64,000 nt of DNA. It comes from Alcanivorax sediminis. GTDB taxonomy: Bacteria > Pseudomonadota > Gammaproteobacteria > Pseudomonadales > Alcanivoracaceae. Below, one piece after another: positions 44,862 through 52,091 of the stretch. Numbering within the stretch: the first letter of the stretch is position 1; each line of letters opens with the position of its first letter. The position numbers were made by a program, and so were the translations under genes. The stretch lies in NCBI RefSeq assembly GCF_009601165.1, contig NZ_WIRE01000001.1, positions 1,550,001-1,614,000 on the forward strand, given 5' to 3'. A model generated the notes under the pieces. The model saw only the letters and a list, made by a program, of their open reading frames with translations. It was not told the origin of the DNA and searched no databases.

Positions 44862-45007
44862 GAGTGTGCGCGGTTTTGAGGGAAAGCCTTGGTCCGCGAA
44901 GCAGCGGGATTGGGTCTGTGATATCACAGAGCGTGTGTCCGATGGTAGGCGATAGTGGGTGGGGTGTGATCCAAATTTTCTTTTTGGGCTTTCAATGAGG
45001 GTGTGTG

Positions 45008-45484
45008 ATGGTTCGTATCTGCTGTCTAATCAAGTTGGCAGTTATTCCTGTATTAATGGCTGGGTGCCAGGAAGTTGATGTTGAAAAATCGAAGCACTTT
45101 CAACGGCACGAAATTATCGATGTAATTAGCGAGGCAAACGCTCAAGAGGTAAATCCATTTGTTATCGTGGGCGATTCTGAGAATGGAATCTATATTCAAT
45201 ATTGGGTTGAAAATGATGTTGTTTCATACGATAGGCCGTTGATTGGACTCACTGAAGAAGAAGTTAATCTTCTTGTTCGTGTGCATGAACGTTATGGAAT
45301 CCAGCATCGTGAGGTTATAAGCGAAAACGTGGAGTCAGATTCTCCATTTTATCTGAGAACCTTTACTCATGACTTTGCAGTTAGTGAGAAAGAATCTGCT
45401 GTTGATCTGGGTCTTTTAGTCCTCAAAGAAGGGTTTTCTTTGTCAGACGAAACTCCATTAAAAATAGAAATGGGGTGGAAGTAA
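45008..45484 (+). CDS. Small lipoprotein of unknown function
   Basis: This 158-residue protein has a lipoprotein signal (lipobox LMAGC, Cys near residue 19). The mature part is acidic with no recognised domain. ATG 45008 is one codon inside the longest frame, which opens with GTG 45005. It lies alone among other unknown genes. Confidence 0.55.
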   Translation: MVRICCLIKLAVIPVLMAGCQEVDVEKSKHFQRHEIIDVISEANAQEVNPFVIVGDSENGIYIQYWVENDVVSYDRPLIGLTEEEVNLLVRVHERYGIQHREVISENVESDSPFYLRTFTHDFAVSEKESAVDLGLLVLKEGFSLSDETPLKIEMGWK

Positions 45485-45588
45485 GAATGCTTGAGGCTGT
45501 GGGGCGAGTGAGCAGGCTTCATTGTTCCAGCTGATCGTGAGGCTGGAAGATATTGGCCGTCCATCAAGGATTTGGCGAGGATATAAGC

Positions 45589-45999
45589 TTGTTTACTGAA
45601 ATTGCCATAGGAAGCCTGAAGATGCCGTTGGTGCTCGCGTATGTTGTGGCTCCTCTGGTGCTCGCATTGCAGCCGTTTCAGCCATATCGGAAGAAGAGCT
45701 ATATCCTGGTGATGTCTGTGTGTTTTGCTCTGGGGTTGGTAGTGACCTCCAGTGCGAGGCATATCGGTAATGCCTATGCCAGCATCTTTGATTCACCTTC
45801 CTGGGGCATGATCGTCTTCGGCGTGCTGTTTTCTCTCGCCTTCTGCCTACCTTTCGTTCTGGTAATGGGTTTCCTGGGTTTAAAGGATGAGCGAGAACGG
45901 AGCTATGAGCTGGCCGTCGGTTTTCTGGGAGCGCTTGCTTCGTTCTTATTTGTCGTTATCCCCAGTATTTTTATTGTTGTTGTTTTTTCGATGGAATGA
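45589..45999 (+). CDS. Small integral membrane protein, unknown
   Basis: About 136 residues form four hydrophobic helices (starting MPLVLAYVVAPLVLAL, SYILVMSVCFALGLVV, WGMIVFGVLFSLAFCLP and FLGALASFLFVVIPSI). The start is uncertain. TTG 45589 has GAGG eight bases upstream, TTG 45553 has GGAAG, and ATG 45622 would trim the N-terminus. No family is recognised. Confidence 0.5.
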   Translation: MFTEIAIGSLKMPLVLAYVVAPLVLALQPFQPYRKKSYILVMSVCFALGLVVTSSARHIGNAYASIFDSPSWGMIVFGVLFSLAFCLPFVLVMGFLGLKDERERSYELAVGFLGALASFLFVVIPSIFIVVVFSME

Positions 46000-46020
46000 A
46001 TGCGGACAAATGGAGCAGGT

Positions 46021-46090
46021 AATGGGGACATATCTTTCATTTGCCAGAGTTGGCTCTCGGCAGGAGCTTGGAACAATGGGGTCAGGTTTT
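46021..46090 (+). repeat. GGGGACATAT and GGGGTCAGGT motif pair
   Basis: AATGGGGACATAT at 46021-46033 and CAATGGGGTCAGGT at 46073-46086 lie 40 bases apart in a non-coding gap. A third related copy, CAATGGGGTCAGATA, is at 47142-47155 at the end of the IS110 transposase gene. Such motifs are scattered in many gammaproteobacterial genomes, often near REP-associated transposases; that comparison is from memory. Confidence 0.5.
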
Positions 46091-46166
46091 CCTGCCCCCC
46101 CCATCGTTTGCATTGTCTACCAAGAGTGAAGGTGGATTTGAATTTTGATAGAGGGTAAGCAAGTCG

Positions 46167-46652
46167 ATGACCCATAGAGATCCATACCTCCCACCAAATT
46201 CTTTCTCTGGTGGCTACCCGTCAAATGGTGTCGGCGCTCCATTGCTATGGAGATACCTCCTACTGTTTGCGGCCATGTACTGTTTTTTTAGCCTGACCCT
46301 CCTAGCAGCAATTCTCTATTTTAATTATCGGCTAAGCTTTGAGCAGTCTTTTTTTGTCGGGATGATAATAAACTTCCTTTCATCTTTTTTTGCTACATTT
46401 TTATTTGTAAAGAGAGAAGGTAGGATCTATTTCTGGGTTGAATGGTTAAAAATGCTGTCTATATCTCTTCTGCTATCAGTTTTGGTTTCCGTTGCCATGT
46501 CGATACCTAAGTTGGGAGAGAGGGTGTTGACGCCTCAGTACATGGAAATCGTTATGATTGTTGCGTTAGTGAATTTTCTTCCGGCTTTGTCTCTTGGTTA
46601 TTGGTCTGGATTGGTGCTGAAAGTGATAAAGTTGGTTAAACGAAATGATTAA
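46167..46652 (+). CDS. Four-helix membrane protein, possibly ABZJ_00895 family
   Basis: This 161-residue protein has a hydrophilic N-terminus of about 28 residues and four hydrophobic helices. The layout (two helices, a short charged KREGR loop, then two helices) resembles the uncharacterised ABZJ_00895 family. The assignment is tentative and no function is known. Confidence 0.55.
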   Translation: MTHRDPYLPPNSFSGGYPSNGVGAPLLWRYLLLFAAMYCFFSLTLLAAILYFNYRLSFEQSFFVGMIINFLSSFFATFLFVKREGRIYFWVEWLKMLSISLLLSVLVSVAMSIPKLGERVLTPQYMEIVMIVALVNFLPALSLGYWSGLVLKVIKLVKRND

Positions 46653-46739
46653 TACGGTCGGTTCGCTCATTTCGCAAAGCGAACGCCCGGAGGGAATTTG
46701 AAGGCCTGGGTTCTCTATTCTTTGCGTGCTTAGTTTGTA

Positions 46740-47039
46740 TTGGGGTATTCTGTTATTAAGACCTTCTTGCTGTCTACTTATGTGCTCCTTTTACTGATAT
46801 CTGTGGTTTCGTCTTGGGGGAAATATGATTTTTACTATTTCGCGTCTGTTGGGGTTATGCTGCTTGGGGGCGGGCAGGTCTATTTAATGCTTGTCATGGA
46901 TAAGTTTTATTTCGGCATGGGTGTTGAGCTTGAAAAAGGCTGGGGTGATTCAGATATAAGACTCATGAAAGTGCTTTTGCTTGCGACCTATATCTTCGTG
47001 GTCTTGGGTGCATCATTCTATGCTTATCTCCCTGGGTGA
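46740..47039 (+). CDS. Small membrane protein, unknown
   Basis: About 99 residues form three hydrophobic segments (TFLLSTYVLLLLISVV, YFASVGVMLLGGGQVYLML, VLLLATYIFVVLGASFYAYL). The only start in frame before the first helix is TTG 46740 with no clear ribosome binding site, so it may be a remnant or start elsewhere. Confidence 0.4.
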   Translation: MGYSVIKTFLLSTYVLLLLISVVSSWGKYDFYYFASVGVMLLGGGQVYLMLVMDKFYFGMGVELEKGWGDSDIRLMKVLLLATYIFVVLGASFYAYLPG

Positions 47040-47141
47040 CTAACTGCGTGTGCGGCAGGTTTCCCAATTCCCATTTTTATGAAATTCTCGTTGAGCAGAG
47101 TCTGGTCTCGCTCGCCCACCTCAGTGTCAAAAGGTAAGGAG

Positions 47142-48252
47142 CAATGGGGTCAGATACCCTCTTGAAGGTCAAGCCTATTCATAGAAATTTCAGCATTAAA
47201 TGGTATCCCGGATTTAATGACGCCATATATCAGGTGCACCAATTTCCGCATGCTGGCACCGACAATTGCCTTGGGGGATAACCCTCTGGTTTGCAGCCGT
47301 ACAGCCATCGCCACAACGACAGGGTTGTGATGTTTGGCAACCAGCCCTGGCATATAAAGGGACTTCCTCGCCGCCACATGACCGGTCCTGGACATGGCGC
47401 TTCGCTTGTTTATCGAGCTTCCCGACTGCCTCTGCCTGGGTGTAACACCAATGAATGCGGCTAGTGCTTTGGCGTTTTTAAAGCGTCTGACGTCACCGAT
47501 GTAGGCCAACATTTGGGAACTGGCGCGACGCCCTATACCAGGGATGCTTTGCATCAGATCGGCATCGTTCTTTAGCTCCGGGCTGCCATCAATATGGTCA
47601 TCAATGTCAGACTGAATCTTCTTGATTTGATCATTGAGCCAGTCGACATGCTCCTTCACCATCTTTTCTACGGATGAAGTTGATGTTTGGCTCAGGTCTT
47701 CAAGGCGATTTAGCTCTTGCTGGCGCATATCAATCAATGCTTGAAGGCGGTCTACCAAGGCCCTTAATTCCCGCACAGCAAGGCTTGGAGGAGACCAGCT
47801 TTCAAGTCTTGCTCGTTGAGCAAAGCAAGCAATCAGCCGGGCATCCGCTTTGTCTGTTTTGTTCCGGCTTAACTCACTTTGGGCATAGCCTGAAATTCGG
47901 GAGGGATTCACCACACTGATTGACCAACCTAAATCAGCCAGGAAGATAGCTACTGCTTCGCTGTAAGGGCCAGTCGCCTCCAGAACAACGGGCGTATCAA
48001 CGGGGATGTCTCGCTGCTGCAGCCACGTATTTAATGCCTCATGACCGCCAGGGGAGTTTGCAAAAACTTTACTCTTGAACTTGTTGCCGGTGGCAACACA
48101 GATATCCAGCTTCTTCTTCGATACATCAACGCCCACGGCCTGCTCGTTCATCTTATCCTTCCTCGTATTCAGGCTCTTGGTTAATAACCAAGCCTAAGTT
48201 ACCCTTCGAATTGTATGAACGAAACTACAGGTCGGCGGACTTATCTGACCCA
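47142..48252 (-). mobile_element. IS110-family insertion sequence (approximate ends)
   Basis: The element contains an intact IS110-type transposase. Exact ends cannot be fixed because IS110 elements usually lack terminal inverted repeats. However GGGTCAGATA at 47146-47155 and TATCTGACCC at 48243-48252 form a perfect 10-base inverted pair around the gene and may mark the ends or the target. Noncoding sequence upstream of the transposase (right side, 48152-48450) is where IS110 elements encode their bridge RNA. Confidence 0.6.
47150..48151 (-). CDS. IS110 family transposase
   Basis: This 333-residue DEDD transposase/recombinase has acidic residues at Asp9 (VGVDVS), Glu59 (VLEATG), Asp100 and Asp103 (NKTDKADARL). 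A coiled-coil lies near 130-190, then the helix-hairpin-helix IPGIG at 203-207, and the C-terminal Tnp domain with catalytic Ser243 in QRQSGSS. Length and motifs are intact, so it may be active. IS110 enzymes use a bridge RNA to choose donor and target sites. The stop codon lies within the GGGGTCAGATA motif. Confidence 0.93.
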   Translation of the reverse strand: MNEQAVGVDVSKKKLDICVATGNKFKSKVFANSPGGHEALNTWLQQRDIPVDTPVVLEATGPYSEAVAIFLADLGWSISVVNPSRISGYAQSELSRNKTDKADARLIACFAQRARLESWSPPSLAVRELRALVDRLQALIDMRQQELNRLEDLSQTSTSSVEKMVKEHVDWLNDQIKKIQSDIDDHIDGSPELKNDADLMQSIPGIGRRASSQMLAYIGDVRRFKNAKALAAFIGVTPRQRQSGSSINKRSAMSRTGHVAARKSLYMPGLVAKHHNPVVVAMAVRLQTRGLSPKAIVGASMRKLVHLIYGVIKSGIPFNAEISMNRLDLQEGI

Positions 48253-48765
48253 CAGGCTATTACGCCTTATGTCTCATCAGCCTCAGCCGACCTGGCCGCT
48301 TCATCAGAACTAGCATCCTGATTTGAAGAGGCTGATTCAAGATACGAGGTCTCCCATTTCCCAGAGTCAAACCCGATGGTCCTCCTCCCCTCTTACCTTT
48401 AAGCCGTCCGAAAAACCCGGCAGAGCGCGCTCTCCCGCCCCTGGAGGCCTCCTGATTGCCAGCCATTGATTGAGCTATGCCAAGCCCGCTGTGGCATTCC
48501 GTCCAGCTCAAATGCCTGTCCGTAGATAAATCGCACCCTGTCAATAACGCCTTGGCTTGATTTCTTTGAGCGGTTTGATCAGGAAGCGATGCCTGGTGTA
48601 TTGTTCGATTACGTAAGTTTTTGATGTTTTGGGTAAATAATGTTGCAGTGATGTGTTTCTCGTTTTGAGAAATTCGCGTGTCGCTCCGGGCTTTTGGGCA
48701 CGCAGGTTGTCTGCTCATCGCAAGAATAATGAAAACTCAGATGTGCCACAGAATGAGAGGGGTCT
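48152..48765. other. Gene-free stretch upstream of IS110 transposase
   Basis: This 614-base stretch has no convincing gene. A 152-codon minus-strand frame (48260-48718) looks non-protein-like. The first 100-300 bases would be the left end of the IS element and could encode its bridge RNA. The rest contains a GC-rich part around 48350-48500 and an AT-rich promoter-like part before 48766. Confidence 0.4.
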
Positions 48766-49560
48766 ATGGAAATGCGTGTATTGGTGATATTCGGGGCGCT
48801 CTTGAGTCTGTCGTCGAATGGGGTGGCCTCTATTCATACCGCAGACCTTGGGGAGCTTGAGCTGGCGGTTTGGCAGGTGCGCTCGGACTTTCACATGCTC
48901 ACCGTCATGAAGGGGGATCAGATCTATGATTCCAGCCTTGAGGATTCTATCGCGAGAGGCCGTAAGGCGCTGAGCCGGCTTGAGAGAGGGGCGGAAAACG
49001 GTGAGGAGCAACAGCTGATCACCAAGCTCAGGGGGGAGTGGACCAATTTCGAGGAAGCGGCCAGTTCCAACACCATTGTTGAGCATGGCTATACCGATGC
49101 CTACACCATTCTGGATGTGAATGAGATCCCCATTGTGATGCTGGAACAGAAGGCGGCCTTTGAGGGTGGCGTTGGGGGCAATTTCGATGACATTTATGGG
49201 CTGGCTGCGTTTCTGCAGCGGCTGTCTTCGGAATACCTGAACCTGGCTGCCGATCCCACCGGTGGGGCGGCGATCGGCACGGATGAGGGGCGGTTGGATT
49301 TCAAGGAGGCCGTGCCTCAGTTTGAGTCCATGCTGGCCGCAGCAAAGGAACGCCATGCCGGCGATGAGGCCATGGTGCGCGCTCTTGAGAGTGTGAGCCT
49401 GAAGTGGGGGTTTGTCCGCCAATCCATGATCAATTTTTCTGAAAATGCCGTTCCCTACCTCGTTTATCGCTATACAAGCCAGATGGTCGATACGCTGGAT
49501 CAAGCCACAAAACTGGCCTCGACAGAGGTTGAGAAGCCCACTCTCGGGCCGGTTGATTAA
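48766..49560 (+). CDS. Secreted protein of unknown function
   Basis: This 264-residue protein has an N-terminal signal peptide (MRVLVIFGALLSLSS core, cleavage near VAS at about 22). It is predominantly helical and acidic (for example LEDSIARGRKALSRLERGAE), suggesting a four-helix sensor-like or pilus-associated periplasmic domain. No family is recognised. GAGAGGGG precedes ATG 48766. It has normal core-like base composition, unlike its left neighbours. Confidence 0.65.
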   Translation: MEMRVLVIFGALLSLSSNGVASIHTADLGELELAVWQVRSDFHMLTVMKGDQIYDSSLEDSIARGRKALSRLERGAENGEEQQLITKLRGEWTNFEEAASSNTIVEHGYTDAYTILDVNEIPIVMLEQKAAFEGGVGGNFDDIYGLAAFLQRLSSEYLNLAADPTGGAAIGTDEGRLDFKEAVPQFESMLAAAKERHAGDEAMVRALESVSLKWGFVRQSMINFSENAVPYLVYRYTSQMVDTLDQATKLASTEVEKPTLGPVD

Positions 49561-49599
49561 AGTCTGTCGACGGGTTGCTGGTTAATCTTGTTCTGCCTC

Positions 49600-49900
49600 G
49601 TGTTCACGCAGAGTAATGGGGCGGTCTTTCCATTCCATTGATGTTGTCTCCAGGCCTCTCCGCACGGCGCTTCCCCGTTAGAGTGAGTCGAGGAACGGAA
49701 TAATCTGAAGGCGAAGAGCAAAAACCTGTCTGAGCGGAGCGAGTCTTTTTTGCGTCCTTCAGATTATGAGTACCGGAGTGTGTGCCTGCGGAGCGGGTCG
49801 AACGGAGTCGGGGCGCGGGGCAGTCCAGAGAGGTGTTGCGCAGCACCCCTTTGGGCCTGTCCGGCGAGGACAAGCACGTTTATCGGTGCGATGACGGGGC
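49600..49900. repeat. Large imperfect inverted-repeat region
   Basis: ATAATCTGAAGG at 49699-49710 is inverted as CCTTCAGATTAT at about 49757-49768, with CAAAAA and TTTTTTG inside. GAGCGGAGCGAGTC lies at the centre. Flanking GAGTCGAGGAACGG and GTCGAACGGAGTCG add partly matched arms. No gene is seen. It could be a structured RNA, a bidirectional terminator or a remnant of a transposable element. Confidence 0.5.
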
Positions 49901-49945
49901 AGGTAAGTCGTGAGTCATCCGGGTGAGTGCCACCATCACCTCACA

Positions 49946-49970
49946 TTCGCCATGCAAGCATAGCTCCTAC
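49946..49970 (-). repeat. REP element
   Basis: TTCGCCATGCAAGCATAGCT plus CCTAC is the inverted form of the GTAGGAGC-type REP with the ATGCTTGCAT palindrome. Similar copies are at 43572, 51842, 51951, 52057 and 60936. Confidence 0.7.
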
Positions 49971-49993
49971 AGGTGAGCGCACAGGAGGGCGAG

Positions 49994-50455
49994 CTAGCCT
50001 GCCTCCTCAAACGGTTTGCCGTCTTCATCCACAAACCGCACATCCCGCACGGTCAGCGGCTGGCCTTGCTGGTTCTGGACAATGACCGGGGCTAGCGGTT
50101 CGCCTGTCTGGCGGTCCACCAGCTTCATGCTGTCCTCATTGCCATTCCAGCGTTCGCCCCACTGGCGCAGGGCGGTGACCACGGTGAACAGGTCGCGGCC
50201 CTTGTCGGTGAGGCGGTATTCATAGCGCTTGCCATGTTCGCCCACGTCCACGCGCACCATCACGCCGTTCTCTACCAGGCGGGTGAGGCGGTCGCAGAGG
50301 ATGTTCTTGGCGATCCCCAGGCTGTTCTGGAAGTCCACATAGCGGCGGGTGCCCAGCATGGCCTGTTTCACGATCAGCAGGGACCACCAGTCGCCGACCT
50401 CATTGAGGGCGGAGGCAACGCAGCATCCCATTTCGTCAAAGCGTTTACGTGTCAT
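49994..50455 (-). CDS. HxlR family transcriptional regulator
   Basis: This 153-residue winged-helix protein is of the HxlR/YodB type. It has a Cys pair near the N-terminus (GCCVASALNEVGDWWSLLIV covers the first helix). The recognition region FQNSLGIAKNILCDRLTRLV and wing YRLTDKGRDLF follow. Family members often sense quinones or other electrophiles through an N-terminal Cys. It is divergent from an old-yellow-enzyme gene, its likely target, with an inverted repeat between. Confidence 0.9.
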   Translation of the reverse strand: MTRKRFDEMGCCVASALNEVGDWWSLLIVKQAMLGTRRYVDFQNSLGIAKNILCDRLTRLVENGVMVRVDVGEHGKRYEYRLTDKGRDLFTVVTALRQWGERWNGNEDSMKLVDRQTGEPLAPVIVQNQQGQPLTVRDVRFVDEDGKPFEEAG

Positions 50456-50487
50456 GGGGGTAGTGTACGTCAGAATGGTTGCAAAAC

Positions 50488-50516
50488 GAAACCAAATAAG
50501 GTTTCATCGTGAAACC
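50488..50516. promoter_or_regulatory. Likely HxlR operator
   Basis: GAAACC (50488-50493), six bases, and GGTTTC (50500-50505) form a perfect inverted repeat, followed by another GAAACC at 50511-50516. It sits between the divergent HxlR and flavin oxidoreductase genes. Confidence 0.6.
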
Positions 50517-50598
50517 AAATTATGTGGCCGGGCATTTTCCGGCTGACAGAAGCGCTGATTCTGTTGATTTTTTTCCTACACGATTCGGGAGAGCACCT

Positions 50599-51708
50599 AT
50601 GAGCGGTTCACTGGATAGCCTGTTGCGTCCTTTTGAGCACAAATCACTGAAGCTGCGGAACCGGGTGGCCATGGCCCCCATGACCCGCACCTTCTCTCCG
50701 GGCTATGTGCCCAATGATGAGGTGGTGGGTTACTACCGCCGCCGCGCCGAAGGCGAGGTGGGGTTGATCATCACCGAAGGGACCTTTGTGGGCCACAAGG
50801 CCGCCAATGGTTACGAGCGGGTGCCGGCGATTTATGGCGATGAGGCCATGGCGGGTTGGAAGAAGGTGGTGGATGCGGTGCACGAGGCCGGTGGCCGGAT
50901 CATTCCGCAACTGTGGCATGTGGGTGCGGTGCGCAAAGCAGGCATCGGCCCCGATAAGGATGTGCCCGGTTATTCCCCGTCTGGCCTGTTCAAGCCGGGC
51001 AAGGAAAATGGTCATGCCATGACCAAGGATGATATCCAGGACGTGATCCGCGCCTTTGCGGACTCCGCCAAGGCGGCGAAAGAGGTGGGTTTTGATGGCG
51101 TGGAAATCCACGGCGCCCACGGTTACCTGCTGGACCAGTTTTTCTGGGAAGGCACCAACCAGCGTGACGATGAGTACGGTGGCTCCATCGAGAACCGTGC
51201 CCGTATCGGTGTAGAGATCGTCAAGGCGGTGCGCGAAGCGGTGGGCGAGGATTTTGCTATCGTGCTGCGCTTCTCCCAGTGGAAGCAACAGGATTATGAC
51301 GCCAGGCTGGCACAGACCCCGGAAGAGCTTGAGCGTTTCCTGATGCCGTTCGTGGACGCGGGTGTGGATGTGTTCCATGCCTCTACCCGTCGCTTCTGGC
51401 TGCCGGAGTTTGACGGTTCTGACCTGAACCTGGCGGGCTGGACCAAAAAGATCACCGGCAAGCCGACCATTTCCGTGGGCAGCGTGGGCCTGGACGATGA
51501 CTTCCTGAACAGCCCCCAGGGCATGGGCGGCACCGCCAACCCCGCCGGGCTGGACGAGCTGGAGCGCCGCATGGACAACGACGAGTTCGACATGATTGCC
51601 GTGGGCCGTGCGCTCCTGCAGGACCCGAACTGGCTGGTGAAGATGCGTGACGGCAAGGAAGACGAGATTACGCCGTTTACCAAGGCGGCGCTGGGAAGTC
51701 TGAGTTAA
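50599..51708 (+). CDS. Old-yellow-enzyme family NADH:flavin oxidoreductase
   Basis: This 369-residue FMN protein has a TIM barrel with N-terminal LKLRNRVAMAPMTR and the substrate/flavin motif EIHGAHGYLLDQFFWEGTNQ (residues near 170-190). YGGSIENRARI follows. GSVGL and the late AVGRALLQDPNW hold the FMN phosphate-binding residues. Such enzymes reduce activated alkenes, for example enones or quinone-like electrophiles. ATG 50599 is chosen by homology and GGGAGAGC upstream. HxlR is the probable regulator. Confidence 0.93.
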   Translation: MSGSLDSLLRPFEHKSLKLRNRVAMAPMTRTFSPGYVPNDEVVGYYRRRAEGEVGLIITEGTFVGHKAANGYERVPAIYGDEAMAGWKKVVDAVHEAGGRIIPQLWHVGAVRKAGIGPDKDVPGYSPSGLFKPGKENGHAMTKDDIQDVIRAFADSAKAAKEVGFDGVEIHGAHGYLLDQFFWEGTNQRDDEYGGSIENRARIGVEIVKAVREAVGEDFAIVLRFSQWKQQDYDARLAQTPEELERFLMPFVDAGVDVFHASTRRFWLPEFDGSDLNLAGWTKKITGKPTISVGSVGLDDDFLNSPQGMGGTANPAGLDELERRMDNDEFDMIAVGRALLQDPNWLVKMRDGKEDEITPFTKAALGSLS

Positions 51709-51744
51709 CAGCTGCGAGCACTAGTTACTAGCTGCGAGTAAAAA
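51709..51744. repeat. Degenerate 7-base array after OYE gene
   Basis: TAACAGC, TGCGAGC, ACTAGTT, ACTAGCT and GCGAGTA follow the stop codon with AG pairs at spacings of 7, 6, 7 and 7 bases. It looks like a decayed or mixed TAACAGT/CGAG array. Confidence 0.5.
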
Positions 51745-51777
51745 ACGCGATCCGGGGTTGCCGGGTCGGACAGGAAG

Positions 51778-51811
51778 AGGCCGCGTCCAGAGGTTGGATG
51801 CGGCCTTTTTG
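51778..51811 (+). terminator. Terminator of the OYE gene
   Basis: AGGCCGC and GCGGCCT pair around a loop of about 15 bases, followed by TTTTTG. Confidence 0.8.
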
Positions 51812-51841
51812 TTTTGTTTGAAGGCTTTCCTTGGAGCCGCT

Positions 51842-51867
51842 GTAGGAGCCATGCTTGCATGGCGATG
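51842..51867 (+). repeat. REP element
   Basis: GTAGGAGCCATGCTTGCATG followed by GCGAT, forward orientation. An inverted copy follows at 51951. Confidence 0.7.
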
Positions 51868-51950
51868 CGCGTGTTAACGCGTTGGGTGGGGTGTCGCGGC
51901 GGCCATCAGGTTTGTGCAGCCTTGAAAATAATGTCCTCGCTGGCGCTCGG

Positions 51951-51977
51951 GATCGCCATGCAAGCATGGGCTCCTAC
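51951..51977 (-). repeat. REP element
   Basis: GATCGCCATGCAAGCATGGG then CTCCTAC, the inverted REP form. It pairs with the forward copy at 51842 across about 85 bases. Confidence 0.7.
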
Positions 51978-52009
51978 AGCGGGGCTGTAGTGAGATAGTC
52001 GAAAATGAA

Positions 52010-52043
52010 GAGGCCGCGCCTGGAATCCGGGCGCGGCCTCTTT
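52010..52043. terminator. Bidirectional terminator hairpin
   Basis: AGAGGCCGCGCC pairs with GGCGCGGCCTCT around TGGAATCCG. The tail is TTTGGTTTC on the plus strand and TTCATTTTCG on the minus strand, where it would end the MFS transcript. Confidence 0.65.
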
Positions 52044-52056
52044 GGTTTCAGCTGAG

Positions 52057-52082
52057 CATCGCCATGCGAGCATGGCTCCTAC
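52057..52082 (-). repeat. REP element
   Basis: ATCGCCATGCGAGCATGGCT then CCTAC, inverted form, directly before the MFS stop codon. Confidence 0.7.
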
Positions 52083-52091
52083 AGGTGAGGC

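Noticed and set aside
48260-48718. 152-codon minus-strand frame upstream of the IS110 gene
   Set aside because: Composition is Arg/Gly/Ser-rich without hydrophobic core and no start signal is seen; it more likely overlaps IS noncoding sequence.
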